From: Rhynochetos jubatus
Taxonomy: Eukaryota > Chordata > Aves > Eurypygiformes > Rhynochetidae
Assembly (NCBI GenBank): GCA_027574665.1
Contig: CM050657.1
Coordinates: 15,264,404-15,328,403, forward strand
Reading direction: 5' to 3'
DNA: 64,000 nucleotides
The notes below the pieces were generated by a model. The model saw only the letters and a list, made by a program, of their open reading frames with translations. It was not told the DNA's origin and did not search any database. Shown here one piece after another: positions 61,601-64,000 of this stretch (positions are counted from its first letter, which is position 1; each line of letters begins with the position of its first letter). Made by a program: the position numbers and the translations under genes.

Positions 61601-62345
61601 GTGGGGGCTCTGTCAGCAGCCGGTGGAAGTAACCCGGGCAGCGGCGGGGCTGGGACACAGACCACCGGGCACCCCTCTGCAAGCCCCCCCATCTGGAGAC
61701 CCCCCAACCCCTTCTCCCTGCCTGTTCTGTCTGAGAACGGACATGCTCGCTGCACCTCCCGACTGAGGGATGGGGATCAGCCCCAGCCCTGTCACCCCCC
61801 TCGAAGCTTCCTGGCCCCCTGCCCCCCCTGAAATATTCATGGCCCGCAATGAGGAGTTAATTTAATTGCCCTGATGAGGAGCTGAATAATTTACGCTCTA
61901 TGCAAGGAGGTTGGGAGACATCATTAGCGGTTGATCCCAGAGCGGGAAGGGGAAGCGGAGCCCCCCGCCCCGATGTTCGGGGGCACTAGGCGGGTGACAG
62001 TGACCCAAAAGAGGTCCTTGTGTCCCCATGGCCAGGTGACATGTGGCGAGGCCCAGGGCACCGAGCCCCCCTGCCCACCCTATGACCCCCAGCACCCCGG
62101 GGTGGGAAGGTGGCCACAGCCCAATGTGCCACGGCTCTCCCGGTCGCGGGGGCCTCTGAGGCCCAACTCCATCCCCGCCACCGCCGTTTGGTCCGCAGCC
62201 AGCGGCGATGGCTGGGATGAAATACAGCTTGGAGAAGGGGCCGGCGCGCTCCGGATTCCTGAGATAAGGGGGACAGGCGGGACAGGGACCTTTATTTACA
62301 TTTTTTCCTTGAAATTTTGGCCTCTTTCTGGTGAAACCCCATCCG
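58651..62345. other. Spacer with several AT-rich islands (candidate conserved elements)
   Basis: Short AT-rich islands interrupt GC-rich DNA at about 58700-58765 (TTATCTCCCGCGATAAATTA), 59365-59425, 60260-60315 (CGAATTAATTTAACGGC), 61300-61410 (GGGATAAATTATTAATTG), 61829-61935 and 62285-62340. They are dense in TAAT/ATTA homeodomain cores. No exons were recognised. They may regulate a developmental gene beyond the window. Confidence 0.45.
61848..61895 (+). repeat. Imperfect direct repeat ATGAGGAGYTRAATT
   Basis: ATGAGGAGTTAATTTAATT is followed 25 bp later by ATGAGGAGCTGAATAATTTA. This paired motif lies in an AT-rich island and could be two copies of one binding site. Confidence 0.6.
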
Positions 62346-63149
62346 GCTGCCGTGAAGATAAGAGGGGCTGGCGAGGGGGCTACTGGGGGTCAGGATGTGT
62401 TTCAGGGGGCTTGTTCACCCAGAGTTCTGATGCTCACCCCAGTCCATGCACCCCATGAAGGGGGGGGGGGGCCACGGCTGGGCACCAAGGCAGGACTAGG
62501 GGCTCCTTCCCCATCCAAATCCATGTTTCTTCCTCTCCACTGGTATGACGGGGACCTGGGGTGGGCCTGATCTCCTCTGTCCCATCACCCCCGTGGGGCA
62601 GGGGGAAGCTACATCTCCTGCCGCTCGGCCTCCCCCTTGGTGGAGGAGGCAAAGCCCTGTGCAAGGCTGTTGTGATGGCCATGCAGGAAATGTCAGGCAG
62701 GCCGGGGGCTGCAGCCAGCTGCCCAGAACACCTGGATTCCCTCTGGATGGATTTCAGCTGGTGGGGAGGCCTGGGGCTGTCCGGCCATAGCACCCCATCC
62801 CTGGGCGTGAACAGCCCAGGATACCCCATGGTCCTGGGGGCACACAGCTGAGCCCCATGGCACTGCCGTGGGGTCCTAGGGGTCCTGGGCTGTGTCCCCT
62901 GGCCTGGGGAGGGATGGGGGAGAGGGGCTGCTGAAGCCAGCAGGTGCCTCATGCACCTGAAGCCCTGGGGGTCCTGTCCCCGCTGCCACCTCCCTGCTCA
63001 GGGCTGGTCCAAGGGGTCATTGTGAGGGGAGACTCCCTGGGAGGTCCGGCATGGCTGGGGAAGGGGGGCAGAGCTGGGACCCGCCGCGGTCACCTCAGAT
63101 GCCGGAGCCGGCTGGGTGGGTACACGGGGGCATCCCTGCACCCCAGGCA

Positions 63150-63490
63150 GGCATGCAGCCATGCACACACATTTGCACACGCACTCACATACACACCCCT
63201 ACACGCAGCACTGACACCCCCCCCAGACACAAACACACACTCCCCATGTGCTCAGGCACACACAGACCGGGTCACGCGCGCACACGCACGTTTGCACACC
63301 CGTGCACGTATGCACGCCCATACGTGTGCACGAACGCCTGCAGATGTTCACATCAGCAGACGGGGGTGTGCGCACACACGCATCCACGGGTATGCACATG
63401 CGTGTACACGCTGCACACTCCCCCACGTGCGTGCACACACACGTGTGGTCCCCGTGCACATGCGCACACCCATATAGAGACACAGACACC
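63150..63490. repeat. Alternating CA/CG tract near the window end
   Basis: CACACACATTTGCACACGCACTCACA-like sequence (broken here only by short words) over about 340 bp, mixing CA and CG steps as in FAM131A intron 2 but on the opposite strand. Z-DNA-prone and probably length-variable. Confidence 0.75.
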
Positions 63491-64000
63491 CCCTCCTGCC
63501 CCCCTGGTGTGCTGCCTGCCCGGGGTGCCGGTGGGTGCTCCCCACGCTGCCGCTGCACCCCCCGGAGTTTAAGAGCCAGGAGGAATTTTAAATGCATTGA
63601 CCCCTGACCCAACCCTGCCTGCGAGGGAAAGCCAGACCCCGGGCTGCCCCTAGCCAGATGGAGCCGGGGGGGCTGCAGGGCATGGCAAGCCTGGGCAGGG
63701 GGGAGCACCCTGCTTCAACCCCCCGTTCCCGCACCCGGAGTGCCTGCCAACTCAGGGAACACCAACAAGGGTCACTCCAAAGCCTCTCCTCCCGCAGCTC
63801 CCACGGCTCGGGGATGCTGCAGCTGGGTACCCCACACCGGGAGGGGGGCTTTGTGGGAGCGGGATGCCCCCACCATGCCCTTTACAAGGAGTCCCAGGCC
63901 CCCTACCCCGTTCCTGCCCGGCATCCCTGCCTCCCGCACAGAGGGGCTGTGGTGATGGCGGCATAATTAAAAACGCAATTAAGCGCTGCCACTTAGCAGA
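63491..64000. other. Window end, no gene seen
   Basis: GC-rich non-coding DNA with two small AT-rich patches, GAGGAATTTTAAATGCATTG (about 63580-63599) and GGCATAATTAAAAACGCAAT (about 63961-63980). The latter runs to the window edge. Nothing else was recognised. Confidence 0.4.

Noticed and set aside
63150-63490. CRISPR-like or gene-like regularity in the CA/CG tract
   Set aside because: There are no fixed-length spacers or direct repeats; it is a simple alternating dinucleotide tract in a vertebrate genome.

Overview
The window is vertebrate nuclear DNA. It is very GC-rich, with short introns, homopolymer G/C runs and many tandem repeats. The only clear interspersed repeat is a CR1 LINE fragment at 34.72-35.43 kb, which points to a sauropsid. 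A bird microchromosome or other GC-rich avian segment fits best; I cannot name the species. Seven protein-coding genes were read exon by exon, with GT-AG boundaries and matching reading phases: EIF4G1 (+, 3' part only), FAM131A (+), an HSPB7-like small heat-shock protein gene (+), CLCN2 (-, 24 coding exons), CHRD (-, 23 coding exons), THPO (+, 5 coding exons) and POLR2H (-, 5 coding exons). Two C/D-box snoRNAs related to SNORD66 lie in two EIF4G1 introns.

Layout. 1-9.9 kb: the last 25 coding exons of EIF4G1, with snoRNAs at 2.58-2.67 and 3.82-3.90 kb. 9.9-12.47 kb: intergenic, with an AT-rich stretch and a long pyrimidine tract before FAM131A. 12.47-18.26 kb: FAM131A, with a G-rich intron 1 and an alternating purine-pyrimidine intron 2. 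18.53-20.36 kb: the HSPB7-like gene, convergent with CLCN2; the two genes have candidate poly(A) signals that overlap. 20.35-33.22 kb: CLCN2, whose introns carry most of the minisatellites, including an ordered array of CCAAT motifs. 33.2-36.28 kb: spacer with the CR1 fragment and the CHRD 3'UTR. 36.28-43.58 kb: CHRD. 43.6-50.9 kb: CHRD/THPO divergent spacer with small AT-rich islands. 50.9-52.9 kb: THPO, convergent with POLR2H (53.2-55.54 kb). 55.54-64 kb: CpG island, then a spacer with no recognisable gene but several short AT-rich islands that look like conserved non-coding elements.

The genes do not form one pathway. This is the conserved EIF4G1-FAM131A-CLCN2-POLR2H-THPO-CHRD neighbourhood known from mammals (human 3q27). 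From memory the human order is CLCN2(-), POLR2H(+), THPO(-), CHRD(+). Here it is CLCN2(-), CHRD(-), THPO(+), POLR2H(-), so the last three genes are inverted as a block. The points most worth following are the doubled SNORD66-like snoRNA, the HSPB7-like gene between FAM131A and CLCN2, a thrombopoietin that ends right after the cytokine bundle, the block inversion, and the helically phased CCAAT array in a CLCN2 intron.
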